A stretch of DNA of 64,000 nucleotides from assembly GCA_963832785.1 (NCBI GenBank), contig CAWHVF010000004.1:1-64000 (forward strand). The letters are read 5' to 3'. Position 1 is the stretch's first letter, and every line of letters begins with the position of its first letter. The notes beneath the pieces were generated by a model. It ran no database searches. It was not told the origin of the DNA and saw only the letters and a program-made list of their open reading frames with translations. Below are positions 16,950 through 26,763 of the stretch, in pieces. Source of the DNA: CAWBRT01 sp963832785 (GTDB taxonomy: Bacteria; Acidobacteriota; Terriglobia; Terriglobales; Acidobacteriaceae). Both the position numbers and the translations under genes were made by a program.

Positions 16950-17819
16950 TTCGTAGCCCCTCCGAACAATCCGCTCGGTCGGAAAAAGAGCACGGCAAGA
17001 AAAATCAGAAAGGTAAACAATTGCGACAGGTCAAGCGAGATATAGGTGCTGCTCAGGGCTTCGACAATGCCGATAATAAGTCCGCCTAGCAAAGCACCGG
17101 TCACCGATCCCATTCCGCCAAGCACAACCACCACAAAGGCGGTCAGGTTAAACAGCGTGCCTACGCCGGGGAAAACATAAAACATGGGCGTCAGCAACAC
17201 GCCAGCCGTGCCCGCCAGAACGATGCCGATAGCAAAGGCGATGGTGAAGCACCTGATTGGATTGATGCCTAGCAGGGTGGAGATTTCGCTGCTTTCGGCA
17301 GTCGCCCTCATGGCGCGCCCCAGGTCGGTCTTGTTGAGCAGAATTGTCAAACCTATCACCATTAGCAGCGCCACCACGAAGGCAATCAAGCGCGGCACGG
17401 AGAGGCTGAGACCGTCCATATGGAGCGCCTCATCTTTGATGGGCGTGTCAACCGAAAAATATTCGGCGCCAAAGATGACCAGGATCAAGTTTTGCAAAAC
17501 GATGGACAATCCAAGAGTCAGCAGGATGAAAGCTTCATCGGGTTTGCCGATCACCCGAATAATCAGGAATTTGAAGACAATATAGCCGAAGCCGAACATG
17601 ACGACTCCGACAATCAGCAGTCCAGGATATGGGCCGATACGAGCAAATGTTGCCAGCATCCAACTGACGATACATGGCCAGCATTACGAACTCTCCCTGG
17701 GCGAAGTTGACGATCTTCATGACACCAAAAATCAGCGTCAATCCGACGGCAACCAGAGCGTAAACGCCGCCCACCATCAGTCCGTTGAGAGTCGTCTGCA
17801 GAAAGATGGTCGGGTCCAC
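16946..17819 (-). pseudogene. livH: LivH-type ABC transporter permease, one frameshift
   Basis: LivH is the second permease of the branched-chain amino-acid-type importer. The frame starts with GTG at 17819 after GAGGAGAC and reads the conserved start GLMVGGVYALVAVGLTLIFGVMKIVNFAQGEF. It goes out of frame near 17669; a neighbouring frame then continues VSWMLATFARIG and runs normally to 16946 with the family motif GGMGSVTGALLGGLIIG. The span of 874 bases is 291 codons plus one, so one extra base (a C on the coding strand) explains it. The other four liv genes are intact, which makes an assembly error at least as likely as real inactivation. Confidence 0.85.
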
Positions 17820-17878
17820 TATCCCGTCTCCTCATTCTTAGAAGGGGTGCCTGAGCGGCACCCCCAATGCGGATTAAT

Positions 17879-19108
17879 CTACTTCTTAGGAGGCTGGTAA
17901 CTGCGCGATGCGTCAACCTCAGGGTAAATGGTCCGTGGCAGGTTGTCCTGCCACTGGATCATGATCGGGTGAACGACGGCGTTGAAGCCGGTGCTATCAA
18001 CCTTTATCGTCCCCGGCTGCATCATGCCACCTACCAAGCTGCTGTCATTGTAAGTTGCCAAGTAGTCGCGAATCTTCTTGGGGTCGCTCGACTTGGTTTT
18101 CTCCATCGCGTCGGCAAACATGCGAATGGCCACGTAGCTTGGCCCGGCATGCTCGCCCATAAAGGCCCCGAACCTCTTTTGATAGCGTTCGGTGATCGCC
18201 GCTCGTTCTGGGTTGGAGGACATGGCTTTCGAATCCCAGTTCCAGGAAGCGACCGAGACGAAGCCGTTAGCAGCAGTCCCCAATTCGGTAAAGAACGCCG
18301 GCCAGATGAATCCTGCGCCCCCGCCGACAACGACCGGGTGCACATTCATCTGATTCATGGTGCTGATGATCAGCTTCGCGTCAGTCGTGTAAGCAACCGG
18401 GAACAGCGCTTGTGCCTTCGACGCCTTGACCTTTGTCACCAGCGAAGAGGCGTCGGTGAATCCGTGTGGATACGACTCGTAAAGCACCAGGTTGAATCCG
18501 CCCTTGGTTACAAAGTCCTTAACGCCGCCTGCGGTCGAGACCCCGTATCCGGAGTTTTCGTAGACCACGGCAACGTTCTTAATCCCCAGCTTGTACTTCT
18601 CGCTCAACCATTTCAGGAACTCGACTTGGGTGTTGCCGAACTGGCTGCCGTGCGGCGCAATCTGGAAGGTGTACTTGTAGCCCTGACCGGAGATCTGGTC
18701 GTTGATCGAGTTGCAAATAACTGGAACCTGCGCCTTCTCCGCGATCGGCAGCATCGGCAAAGCAATTCCGCTGATGCCGGGGCACTTTGCGGCAACCACC
18801 TTTTCGGTGCTGAAGGTGCGCTCGGCGGTAGAGGCGGCATTCTTGGGATCGCTCGTCATATCCACTGCCACCAGCTTCAGTTTGGCGCCGCCGAGCGCCT
18901 TGATGCCGCCAGCGGCGTTGATGTCGTCCACGGCAAGTTGCGCCCCGTTCAAATCCTGTATACCGGCGTCGGCGTTGCTGCCCGACAGGCAATCCATGTC
19001 AGCGATTCTGATTTCCTTTTCTCCACCACCCTGGCAAGCGATCAATGCGAAGCCAAGGAAGACGAGTAGCGTAATGAGCACTACTGACCACAAGACTCGA
19101 TTGTTCAT
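17879..19108 (-). CDS. livK: LivK/J-type substrate-binding lipoprotein
   Basis: The protein has about 409 residues. It starts at 19108 after GGGGAGGCAGCAGA, with a lipoprotein signal peptide ending in LIAC (Cys25). The periplasmic-binding fold follows, with GIQDLNGAQLAVDDINAAGGI and the LKLVAVDMTSDPKNAASTAERT segment typical of the type-1 branched-chain/amide-binding family. It delivers the ligand to LivHMGF. The ligand could be a branched-chain amino acid, an amide, urea or an aromatic compound. It is the first gene of the operon, 59 bases before livH. Confidence 0.9.
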   Translation of the reverse strand: MNNRVLWSVVLITLLVFLGFALIACQGGGEKEIRIADMDCLSGSNADAGIQDLNGAQLAVDDINAAGGIKALGGAKLKLVAVDMTSDPKNAASTAERTFSTEKVVAAKCPGISGIALPMLPIAEKAQVPVICNSINDQISGQGYKYTFQIAPHGSQFGNTQVEFLKWLSEKYKLGIKNVAVVYENSGYGVSTAGGVKDFVTKGGFNLVLYESYPHGFTDASSLVTKVKASKAQALFPVAYTTDAKLIISTMNQMNVHPVVVGGGAGFIWPAFFTELGTAANGFVSVASWNWDSKAMSSNPERAAITERYQKRFGAFMGEHAGPSYVAIRMFADAMEKTKSSDPKKIRDYLATYNDSSLVGGMMQPGTIKVDSTGFNAVVHPIMIQWQDNLPRTIYPEVDASRSYQPPKK

Positions 19109-19651
19109 TCTGCTGCCTCCCCTAGATGGAATTCTTACATTCCAATTAGTAATAGGAATAGTTGTAAAAACCGCAGCCGCTGTTGCGGCCGGGCCAGCCC
19201 CTCTCGACCTTCTGGGACAGCGGGCACGGGCTAACACTTATTCAATTTCCCGGGAATCGCGGAGAAGTTTACAAGCAATCCAGGGCAACTTCAATCTTTA
19301 ATTTGCGGGCAAAACCTTGGTTGCGCCGCCTACTGTCCAGAGCGCTCTCCGGCCCAGGCAAAGCCATGGTTGCGTAGCTGGGGCTGTGCCAACCCCGGCG
19401 GGCTGCCAAGCTTCCAAGCAGTGTTTGTCCCAGGCAGGACATGGTACGAGTGGCCCTAATCGGAGCAACCGGAACCACTGGCAAGACGGTGTTAGCGGCT
19501 CGCGCCGGACGCGTGAGGCCATTCCCGCCGCCCGCAGACGTTGTGTAAGTTGTCCAAACAAAGAGGTTACCTGCAAACTGCCACTCTTCGGCCGCATATC
19601 AATCGCTAATTACCCTGCGGGAGCAGGCGGCAGGAATGGTTTTGCTTTCCT
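19109..19651. other. Divergent intergenic region upstream of livK and the GNAT gene
   Basis: This 543-bp stretch separates divergent genes and should contain both promoters. It carries only short open frames without recognisable domains. No regulator site could be assigned with confidence. Confidence 0.5.
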
Positions 19652-20170
19652 ATGACACATAGCTCCGCCACGGAAATTCATACCTTAACTGTTGCCGATG
19701 CCGAAGCGTTCTGGAAGCTGCGGCAGGAAGGGCTTGAGCGCAATCCGGAAGCGTTCCAGCAAACGGCGGCAGAACATAATGTCAAAGGGGTGGCATTCAC
19801 CCGGCAACGGCTTGCCGCCGAAGACGCTGACTTCATAGTTGGGGCTTTCGCAGAAGGGGCGCTGGTGGGCGCTGTGGGCTTTCACCGCGAGAAGGGCGAA
19901 AAGGTGCGGCACAAAGGATTCGTTTGGGGGCTGTATGTGACCCCCTTGTGGCGGCGGAAAGGAATTGCGCGGCAGATGGTCGCGTTTCTGATTGGCCGGG
20001 CCAAAACCCTTGAGGGATTGGAGCAGCTTCACCTGCGGGTTTCAGAGTCCCAATATGAGGCGCGAAAATTGTACGAGTCGTTTGGTTTTCGCTTTTACGG
20101 CGCTGAGCCTCACGCCCTGCGAGTCGGCCCGCGCTACCTGGCTGAGCATCTGATGCTGTTGCAGTTGTGA
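19652..20170 (+). CDS. GNAT-family N-acetyltransferase
   Basis: The protein has 172 residues with the GNAT fold: the acceptor-side helices at the start (ADAEAFWKLRQEGLERNPEAF), strand beta4 GLYVTPLWRRKGIARQMVAFLIGRA, containing the acetyl-CoA pyrophosphate loop (RRKGIA, near residue 102), and a C-terminal LYESFGFRFYG motif. It transfers an acetyl or other acyl group from CoA to an amine; the acceptor is not predictable. It stands alone, divergent from livK. Confidence 0.88.
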   Translation: MTHSSATEIHTLTVADAEAFWKLRQEGLERNPEAFQQTAAEHNVKGVAFTRQRLAAEDADFIVGAFAEGALVGAVGFHREKGEKVRHKGFVWGLYVTPLWRRKGIARQMVAFLIGRAKTLEGLEQLHLRVSESQYEARKLYESFGFRFYGAEPHALRVGPRYLAEHLMLLQL

Positions 20171-20370
20171 CTGTGCTCACGCAAACAGTCACCTCCGGCC
20201 TGAGCGCGTGGCGGCCGGCACGCGAGCTCGCCGAAGAATAGGCTACGACCCACTATCTCTGCCCGTGATGCTGGTATTTTTGAAAGCGCGTTAGCCCCAC
20301 TGAATCCGCACTAGGTGAGTAAGCTGCGGCAGAACTGATGCTGCGGATGAGACGCGAGCCAGGCAGCGCC

Positions 20371-20514
20371 TTAGTGCACCGGACTGAGCCGGGTAAATTT
20401 CACCCCATTGGGCAGTTTTACGGTATAAACCACCAACTTGGACCGTTCTTGCTCCAATCTTTGCTGCTGTTCCAATTGCTGTTGCTGCTCTGAAGGATTT
20501 TGCGTTCGTTCCAT
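20371..20514 (-). CDS. Possible small Gln-rich protein, unknown
   Basis: A 47-residue frame begins with a Gln/Glu-rich coiled-coil-like stretch and ends with a compact strand segment (KLVVYTVKLPNGVKFTRL). No family is recognised. There is no strong ribosome-binding site, and it lies alone in a gap between the GNAT gene and the ROK gene. The second half looks like real protein more than random frame, but this is weak evidence. Confidence 0.3.
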   Translation of the reverse strand: MERTQNPSEQQQQLEQQQRLEQERSKLVVYTVKLPNGVKFTRLSPVH

Positions 20515-20809
20515 GGCTTTCACCATTCTGGCAAAAACTTCCCCACAAAAAAGTAGACGCGCGTAATGAAGAAAAGTTGCGGTGGGCTTGGCAATTTTTG
20601 GCCTTCTCAGGTTTTCCAGCCTCCGGCCTTCCGACTGGCTGGTTGGCAGCAGGCTGGCAGCGTGCCTGCCGGATTCGGTGGCGTTTGGTGGCGGCCTCGG
20701 ACGGTGCAAGCCGCGTTTCCCGGCGCCGGAAAACTGTGCTTGACAAGCGAGCCGGTAAGCTGTGTAATGGCTTCCGAATTAATAACAGACGGTTAGATAT
20801 TAGATATTC

Positions 20810-22051
20810 ATGGACCAGCCTTGTCTCAGTCACGCCCGGCTCCGCCGCCGTAACCGCGCTCGCGTGCTGCTGGAGATCCAGAAAGGCGAAGCCTCCACCC
20901 GCACTCGGATTGCGGGGGCTCTGGGCCTGTCTCTGATGGGCGTGACCCGGGTGGTACGCGAACTGATCGCGGCCGGCCTGGTCGAGGAGGGCGCCAAATC
21001 TCCCTCGAACTCGGTCGGCAGGCCGGGAGTAAGGCTGACGCTGAGCCCCGGCGGAGCTTACGTCCTCGGGCTGAGTATCAACGCCTATGAACCGTCGGTA
21101 TCGCTGGCGAACATCCGCGGGGAAGTGATTCAGCGGCGCCCAATCGAATTGGACGGCCTCGCCGACAGCAGCTCCACCATTTCTCAATGCGGCCGCGTGG
21201 TTAAAGAGCTGATTGCCGACAGCCGCATTCCTCGCAAGCGGATAGTTGGCTTGGGGACGGTGATCGGCGGGGTGGTGGATACCCTGAAGGGAGAGGTGCT
21301 GGCCGCCCCATTCCTGGGATGGGGCCATACCGAGATTGCGGCGCCGCTGCGGCGGGCGCTCGGCCTACCGGTTGTAGTCGAGACTCTGGACAATGCCCTG
21401 CTCCTCGCCGAAGTCCGGTTCGGCATCGCAGCCGGCCAGCGCAATGTGCTTTTCGTGCGTAGCGCCGTGGGACTGGGCGGCGGGCTGCTCATAGATGGGC
21501 AGCTCATCCGCGGAACCGGCTTTCAAGCCGGCCAGATCGGCCACATGCCGGTCAAAGGAGAGACGCGGATCTGCTCCTGCGGCAGAACCGGATGCTTGAA
21601 CACGGTTTCATCCGGAGGCGCTGTGCTCGCCCAGCTCGGGCTGGCCTCAACGCCCATCCCTTCAGCGAAGGATTTCGTAACCAACAGGAAGCGGCTCGAT
21701 CAGGTGCTCCAGGCAGCAGCCGCGGGCGACAAGGAGATCAACCAGGTTCTGTTCCGGGCCGGCCAGTGCCTGGGAGAGACGTTTGTCGGGCTGGCGGTGG
21801 CGACCGATCCCGAGCAGATACTTCTTGCCGGCCCTCTGGCCCGTTGTGCCAGCTACCAGGAAGGCTTCCGAGCCGGAGTATCGCAGATACTGACGAACAC
21901 GGCCGGGCTCATTGCGCTCAGCACGATCGACCATTGTCATGCCGCCGCCTTGCTGGCCTTGTCCGAACTGGTGCTGTCCGAGCGCCTTACGTTCGGGCCG
22001 TTGCGGCACCAGCGGGCGCGCGCAGGCTACGGGCTCGGCGTAGCAGTTTAA
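20810..22051 (+). CDS. ROK-family transcriptional regulator
   Basis: The protein has 413 residues. The first 65 residues form a winged helix (RNRARVLLEIQKGEASTRTRIAGALGLSLMGVTRVVRELIAAGLV). An ROK sugar-kinase-like domain follows, with a GHMP turn and the zinc motif CSCGRTGCLN near residue 262. NagC/XylR-type ROK regulators sense sugars or sugar derivatives. A possible catalytic Asp (LDNALLLAE) is present, though kinase activity is not implied. It lies 12 bases before the dehydrogenase gene and heads the catabolic cluster to about 28.2 kb, so it is the likely local regulator. Confidence 0.88.
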   Translation: MDQPCLSHARLRRRNRARVLLEIQKGEASTRTRIAGALGLSLMGVTRVVRELIAAGLVEEGAKSPSNSVGRPGVRLTLSPGGAYVLGLSINAYEPSVSLANIRGEVIQRRPIELDGLADSSSTISQCGRVVKELIADSRIPRKRIVGLGTVIGGVVDTLKGEVLAAPFLGWGHTEIAAPLRRALGLPVVVETLDNALLLAEVRFGIAAGQRNVLFVRSAVGLGGGLLIDGQLIRGTGFQAGQIGHMPVKGETRICSCGRTGCLNTVSSGGAVLAQLGLASTPIPSAKDFVTNRKRLDQVLQAAAAGDKEINQVLFRAGQCLGETFVGLAVATDPEQILLAGPLARCASYQEGFRAGVSQILTNTAGLIALSTIDHCHAAALLALSELVLSERLTFGPLRHQRARAGYGLGVAV

Positions 22052-22063
22052 TGGGAACTCGAT

Positions 22064-23002
22064 ATGAACATCACACGGAGTGCGAGCCGGCCGTATGCGG
22101 TCGGACTGGTCGGTGTCGGGGTAATGGGAAGAACTGTTGCTTCGGTGCTTTTGCGGGCGGGCTACGAGCTGATAGTTTTTGACACCTCGCGCGAGGCCCG
22201 CGAGAAGGCAGACGAGATTGGAGCGATCGTAGCCGCCGGTCTCCGCGAGGTTGCCGGGCGGACGCAAGTCACGCTTATGTTCCTGCCCGGACCGGCGCAA
22301 GTGAAAAGCTGTGTCGCCGGGCCGGAGGGCCTTCTTTCCACGGCCAAGCCGGGTTCGGTCATCGTCGATATGAGCACCGTAGATCCTGGCACCAGCCGCG
22401 AAATGTGGCAGATGGCGCAGCCGGCCGGCGTCGGTTATCTGGACGCGCCCGTGCTCGGCCGGCCAGCTACCGTCGGCAAATGGGCGCTGCCGGTCGGCGG
22501 CACGCAGGCCGACCTCGATAAGTGCGCCCCCGTCTTCAGCCTGATTGCCGCCAGATTTTTCCTGATCGGCGGGCCGGGATCGGGAAACAAAATCAAGCTT
22601 CTGAACCAGATGATGTTCGGCGCAATCAACGCCATGACGGCGGAGATGATGGCCGTCGCCGAGAAGGCCGGCATCGCGCCGAAGCTGCTCTATGAAACAA
22701 TCACGGCAAGCCAGGCGGGAACGGTAAGCAATCTTTTCAAAGAATTGGGCGAAAAGATTGCGCTGAACCAATTCGACAATCCAACCTTCTCGGTCGACCT
22801 GCTGTGCAAAGACGTTCGCCTGGCGGTAGAGATGGCGCAGGCGGTGAATGCGCCTCCTTTGCTGGCCAGAACCATACAGTTCCTCAATGAAATGGCTCAG
22901 TCGCAGGGGTTGGGGTCGAAGGACACCGCCATCATGTGGCAAAGCTTCAGGAAAATCTGGCAAAACAATAGTGATGGACAAAGAATGGAGGCGATTCCGT
23001 GA
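22064..23002 (+). CDS. NAD(P)-dependent beta-hydroxyacid dehydrogenase
   Basis: The protein has 312 residues of the 3-hydroxyisobutyrate / tartronate semialdehyde reductase / 6-phosphogluconate dehydrogenase family. It has the Rossmann motif GLVGVGVMG (residues 14-22), the substrate-binding region VDMSTVDPGTSREM and DAPVLGRPATVGKWALPVGG, and the catalytic-Lys helix GSGNKIKLLNQMM. It oxidises or reduces a beta-hydroxyacid or related alcohol. The stop overlaps the start of the next gene by four bases (GTGA). In this cluster it most likely acts on a sugar-acid intermediate. Confidence 0.88.
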   Translation: MNITRSASRPYAVGLVGVGVMGRTVASVLLRAGYELIVFDTSREAREKADEIGAIVAAGLREVAGRTQVTLMFLPGPAQVKSCVAGPEGLLSTAKPGSVIVDMSTVDPGTSREMWQMAQPAGVGYLDAPVLGRPATVGKWALPVGGTQADLDKCAPVFSLIAARFFLIGGPGSGNKIKLLNQMMFGAINAMTAEMMAVAEKAGIAPKLLYETITASQAGTVSNLFKELGEKIALNQFDNPTFSVDLLCKDVRLAVEMAQAVNAPPLLARTIQFLNEMAQSQGLGSKDTAIMWQSFRKIWQNNSDGQRMEAIP

Positions 23003-23997
23003 AATTGTCAAAACTGATGTCCGTATTATTGTTGTTCGTCGTTGTGCTGGGAATGGGGGCAGTGGCCGCGAATGCCCAGACGGTGGTGCGGGTCGGCTAC
23101 CTGCACACGCTCGCCGTTGATGGGCAGTTCTGGATCGCGATGGACAAAGGCTACTTCAAAGAGCAGGGGTTGACGATGGAGCCGATCCAGTTCACCTCCG
23201 GCGTCCCGCTAATGCAGGCGCTGACCGGAGGCAGTCTGGATGTGGCCATCATGGGAGCGGTGATTTCGAACTTTCCCTCGCGCGGCATGGGCAAGGTGTT
23301 CCTGATAAACGATATTGAATATGACACCGCCATGATCTTTGCCCGCCCGGAAACCAAGGCCAAGTCGCTCAAGGATCTGAAGGGCCAGAAGATCGCCACC
23401 GTAAAGGGAACCACGGCCCATGTCTTCCTGCACACCGCGCTGAAGGCCAACGGCATGGATTCCAACAAAGACGTGAACCTGATCAGCATGGATATGGCGG
23501 GCGCGGTCTCCGCCTTCATCTCCGGCGCCGTTCCTTACGTGTGCACATGGGCTCCCTTCAACGTCACCATCCGCGAAAAAGTTCCGGGCGCGATCCTGAT
23601 CAGCTCGGCCAAGCAGTTCTATCCGCAAGCGGCCATCATCGGCGGATGGGTCGCCGCCAACGATTACCACGCCAAGAACCAGGAGACCTTGAAGAAGATC
23701 GTCAGGGCATGGATCAAAGCCAACGACTTCCTGCTGAGCCATCCCGACGAGGCGCTGAAGATCATCCACGCCAAGGCTTACTCGAATATCCCGTTCTCGG
23801 ACATTCAGGCGAGCTGGAACGCGGAAAAAGCCGAAAAAACGCAGGACTGGGTGAAGCGCTACCAGGACGGCACCGTCGCTAAATGGCTCGGCCAGGTGGA
23901 GAATGTGTTCATCGAGATTGGCGCCATCCACGATTATGTGGACCCGAAGCAGTTCTTCGATCCGAACATCTTCCTGTCGGTGGCGAAAGGCCGGTAG
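22999..23997 (+). CDS. SsuA/TauA/NMT1-type ABC substrate-binding protein
   Basis: The protein has 332 residues with a clear signal peptide cut after an A-N-A site (near residue 26). It then has the NitT/TauT-family layout: RVGYLHTLAVDGQFWIAMDKGYFKEQGL, GGSLDVAIMG, and KSLKDLKGQKIATVKGTTAHVFL. These proteins bind sulfonates, thiamine precursors, nitrate or aromatic acids for import. The GTG start overlaps the dehydrogenase stop. The two genes that follow encode the matching permease and ATPase, so this is a complete importer; the ligand is unknown. Confidence 0.87.
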   Translation: MKLSKLMSVLLLFVVVLGMGAVAANAQTVVRVGYLHTLAVDGQFWIAMDKGYFKEQGLTMEPIQFTSGVPLMQALTGGSLDVAIMGAVISNFPSRGMGKVFLINDIEYDTAMIFARPETKAKSLKDLKGQKIATVKGTTAHVFLHTALKANGMDSNKDVNLISMDMAGAVSAFISGAVPYVCTWAPFNVTIREKVPGAILISSAKQFYPQAAIIGGWVAANDYHAKNQETLKKIVRAWIKANDFLLSHPDEALKIIHAKAYSNIPFSDIQASWNAEKAEKTQDWVKRYQDGTVAKWLGQVENVFIEIGAIHDYVDPKQFFDPNIFLSVAKGR

Positions 23998-24010
23998 CGG
24001 GGCTACGATC

Positions 24011-24829
24011 ATGGCGGGAACAGCGGTTCAAACGACGGTCGAGGAACAGTCCCGGAAGAAACGATGGCGGGAAAAACTGGCGCGCGCCGGTTACTTTATG
24101 GCGTCGTTCGCCATCCTGCTGACCTTGTGGGAAGGCGGGCGCGCCACCCGGCTCTTCAATCCGCAGATTTTCCCTTCCATCGGGGCGGTGGTCAAATCCG
24201 CGGTGGCGATGCTGCGAGACGGTTCGCTGCAGTACCACATGTACGCCAGTTTTTTGCGCGTGCTGTGCGGATTTTCTCTGGGCATCGCGATGGCGATTTT
24301 CCTGGGCTTCCTGATCGGCTGGTTCCGGGTTGTGCGCATGCTGTTGGATCCCGCCATAAACTTCTTCCGGGCCCTGCCGCCGATCGCGCTTATTCCTCTG
24401 ATGATCATCTTTTTCGGGATTGGGGAGACGTCCAAGATCATTGTTTTGACTTACGCCTCCTTTTTCCCGGCGCTGGTGGTGATCTATCAAGCCCTGGTGG
24501 GGCTGGATCCGATATTCGTCAGGGCGGCCAAGTCCCTGGGCGCAACCAATGCCGAGATCTTCCGCAAGATTGTGTTGCCTCAACTGGTGCCCGCCATAAT
24601 CACCGCTGCCCGCGTCTCGCTCGGCGTGTGCTGGGCGACGCTGGTGGCCGCCGAACTCATCGCGGCGCAACGGGGAATCGGCGCCATGATGGTAGACGCG
24701 CAGAACTTCTTTCAAATGCCTCCGCTGGTGCTGGGCATTTTGCTGATTGGCATCATTTCATTGGCCATGGATGGAATCGTCCGCGCCATCGAACGCCGCG
24801 TAACCGCGTGGCAGGAGAAGCTGTCTTGA
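24011..24829 (+). CDS. SsuC/TauC-type ABC transporter permease
   Basis: The protein has about 272 residues with six hydrophobic segments and the EAA coupling loop AAKSLGATNAEIFRKIVLPQLVPAI near residue 177. This is the permease of the sulfonate/nitrate/taurine importer class. The ATG at 24011 lies 13 bases after the binding-protein stop. A cytoplasmic N-terminus of about 25 charged residues precedes the first helix. It functions with the upstream binding protein and downstream ATPase. Confidence 0.9.
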   Translation: MAGTAVQTTVEEQSRKKRWREKLARAGYFMASFAILLTLWEGGRATRLFNPQIFPSIGAVVKSAVAMLRDGSLQYHMYASFLRVLCGFSLGIAMAIFLGFLIGWFRVVRMLLDPAINFFRALPPIALIPLMIIFFGIGETSKIIVLTYASFFPALVVIYQALVGLDPIFVRAAKSLGATNAEIFRKIVLPQLVPAIITAARVSLGVCWATLVAAELIAAQRGIGAMMVDAQNFFQMPPLVLGILLIGIISLAMDGIVRAIERRVTAWQEKLS

Positions 24830-24925
24830 TGCTGTGGGGCTCGGCTTGTCTGCCGGTTGTGAGTCGAGCTCTTTGAGCTGGGCCGCGCTCGCCTGGAAGC
24901 ACCATCAGCGGTCCCGGGTACTGTG

Positions 24926-25717
24926 ATGCAGAAGGGAATGGTAATCGAGGGAGTGGGCATGACGTATGCCGGCCTCAGCCGGCAGCACGTGGCGCTCAGC
25001 GGGATCGACCTCCGCGTCGAGCCGGGAGAGTTTATCTCTCTGATCGGACCGTCCGGATGCGGCAAGACGACGTTGATGAACATTATTGCCGGATTCCTTC
25101 AGCCAACCACCGGCAAGGTGTACATTGACGACCGCGAGGTCCACGGTCCCGGGCCGGATCGCGGAGTAGTCTTTCAGCAATACGCGGTATTTCCCTGGAT
25201 GACGGTCCGCGAAAATGTCGAGTTCGGCCTGACCCTCCACGCCAACAGGAAGTCGGCGGCGGAGCGCAAGGAACTCGGCGATCGCTTTATCGAACTGGTC
25301 GGACTGAAGGATTTCGCCCGCTCCTATCCGAAGGAGTTGTCGGGCGGGATGAAGCAGCGGGTGGCCATCGCCCGGGCCTATGCGGTCAATCCGGAAGTGC
25401 TGCTAATGGACGAGCCGTTTGGCGCGCTAGATGCTCAGACCCGGCAATTCATGCAGGAGTCGCTGCTGACGATACTGGAGCAGGAGAGGAAAACCGTAAT
25501 CTTCATTACCCATGGAGTCGAAGAAGCGGCCTTCCTGTCTACGCGTGTCGTAATCATGGCCACGGCTCCGGGGCGAATCAGGGAGATCATATCCATTCCG
25601 TTTCCCTACCCTCGCACTGCGACCATCAAGACCAGCCCCGAATTCATCAGGATTCGGGCGGAAATCGACCGCATCGTGCGCGAGGAGTTTTACAAGCAAC
25701 GTAATGGAATGGCGTGA
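24926..25717 (+). CDS. SsuB/TauB-type ABC transporter ATP-binding protein
   Basis: The protein has about 263 residues with Walker A GPSGCGKTT, Q-loop FQQYAVFPWMTVRENVEFGL, signature LSGGMKQRVAIARAY and Walker B VLLMDEPFGALDAQTR, followed by the family His loop ITHGVEEA. All motifs are canonical, so the ATPase should be active. It supplies energy to the importer encoded just upstream; a 96-base gap separates it from the permease. A GTG three bases upstream is an alternative start. Confidence 0.93.
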   Translation: MQKGMVIEGVGMTYAGLSRQHVALSGIDLRVEPGEFISLIGPSGCGKTTLMNIIAGFLQPTTGKVYIDDREVHGPGPDRGVVFQQYAVFPWMTVRENVEFGLTLHANRKSAAERKELGDRFIELVGLKDFARSYPKELSGGMKQRVAIARAYAVNPEVLLMDEPFGALDAQTRQFMQESLLTILEQERKTVIFITHGVEEAAFLSTRVVIMATAPGRIREIISIPFPYPRTATIKTSPEFIRIRAEIDRIVREEFYKQRNGMA

Positions 25718-25807
25718 GCTTTTCCGGCGACGCCAGGTCCGTGGAGTGTGGCGCCGAAGTGGCGTGATGGCTGATAACAGGGCCGAAGGAAGGAGCAGAG
25801 TCTTTTC

Positions 25808-26740
25808 ATGCGCGTGCTCGTAACAGGCGGGGCAGGATTTATTGGATCGTACCTGGCTCCTATGCTCCTGGAAAAAGGAGCCGAGGTTGTGGTGTTCGAT
25901 CTGGCAGCGCAGCCTGCCGGCTTGCAGCCTGTCTGGGACAGGATCACCTACGTTCGCGGCGACCTGGGCGCGCCGGCAGATCTCTATCGCGCCATGATGG
26001 CGCAGCGCATTACCGAGGTTTTTCACCTGGGCTCCATTCTCGCCGGACCTTGCGAAGAAAATCCGCTGATGGGATTTCGCGTCAACTTCGCTTCTACGCA
26101 AGCGCTGCTGGATGCGTCTGTTGCCCTCCAGGTGAAGAAGTTCGTCATGATCAGCTCGATCTCGGTGTTTGGAAGAGATGTGGCCGAGCCGGTCCGCGAC
26201 GATGCCACTAAGAATCCGGAAACGATTTATGGCCAGACAAAACTTGCCAGTGAGCACCTGCTGCTTTGGTACGCCAGGAAACATCAGTTGGATACCCGGG
26301 CGGTCAGGTTTACCTGGGTGTTCGGCCCCGGACGAACCACCGGAATCACCGCTCTTTATTCCTCGCTGATACTGGACGCCATGGCCCGGGGCGAAGCCAT
26401 AACGATACCTAACCCGGACGAGACCGGCGACTGGCTGTACGTGAAGGACGCCATCAGGGCACTCTGGCTGTTGCATGAGGCCGAGCACCCCAGGCAGAGA
26501 ATCTACAACATTGCCGGAGGGGCCCACTCCATCCGCGAGGTTGTCGAGATTGCCAGGAGATACTGCCCGGAAAGCAAGGTCACCCTGGTGGAGGGTGGTA
26601 AGAAGATGTCGCCGTATCCGGCCGCCTACGACGACAACATGGCACGCAAGGAAATCGGCTGGCTGCCAGACTACGGCATTGAAGCTGCCGTGCGGGAACA
26701 TATTCGCGCGGTCCGCGAACAATCAAATTCAAAAACTTAA
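25808..26740 (+). CDS. NAD-dependent epimerase/dehydratase (extended SDR)
   Basis: The protein has 310 residues. It carries the cofactor motif GGAGFIGSYL (residues 7-16), an Asp acceptor for adenine ribose (VVVFDL), and the catalytic YxxxK pair Y141/K145 preceded by SSISVFG. This is the extended short-chain dehydrogenase family of sugar epimerases and dehydratases, some of which act on free sugar acids or oxidised sugars. It lies 90 bases after the ABC ATPase gene and 23 before the LarA-like gene, so it belongs to the same catabolic cluster. Confidence 0.85.
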   Translation: MRVLVTGGAGFIGSYLAPMLLEKGAEVVVFDLAAQPAGLQPVWDRITYVRGDLGAPADLYRAMMAQRITEVFHLGSILAGPCEENPLMGFRVNFASTQALLDASVALQVKKFVMISSISVFGRDVAEPVRDDATKNPETIYGQTKLASEHLLLWYARKHQLDTRAVRFTWVFGPGRTTGITALYSSLILDAMARGEAITIPNPDETGDWLYVKDAIRALWLLHEAEHPRQRIYNIAGGAHSIREVVEIARRYCPESKVTLVEGGKKMSPYPAAYDDNMARKEIGWLPDYGIEAAVREHIRAVREQSNSKT

Positions 26741-26763
26741 GCTCCTATTGAGAGAGGGTCAAC

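Noticed and set aside
17879..19237. 452-residue version of the LivK-type protein
   Set aside because: The first 43 residues lie before the lipoprotein signal peptide; the ATG at 19108 follows a good ribosome-binding site.
20291..21328. 345-codon minus-strand frame over the start of the ROK gene
   Set aside because: Antisense to well-supported ROK motifs, no domain.
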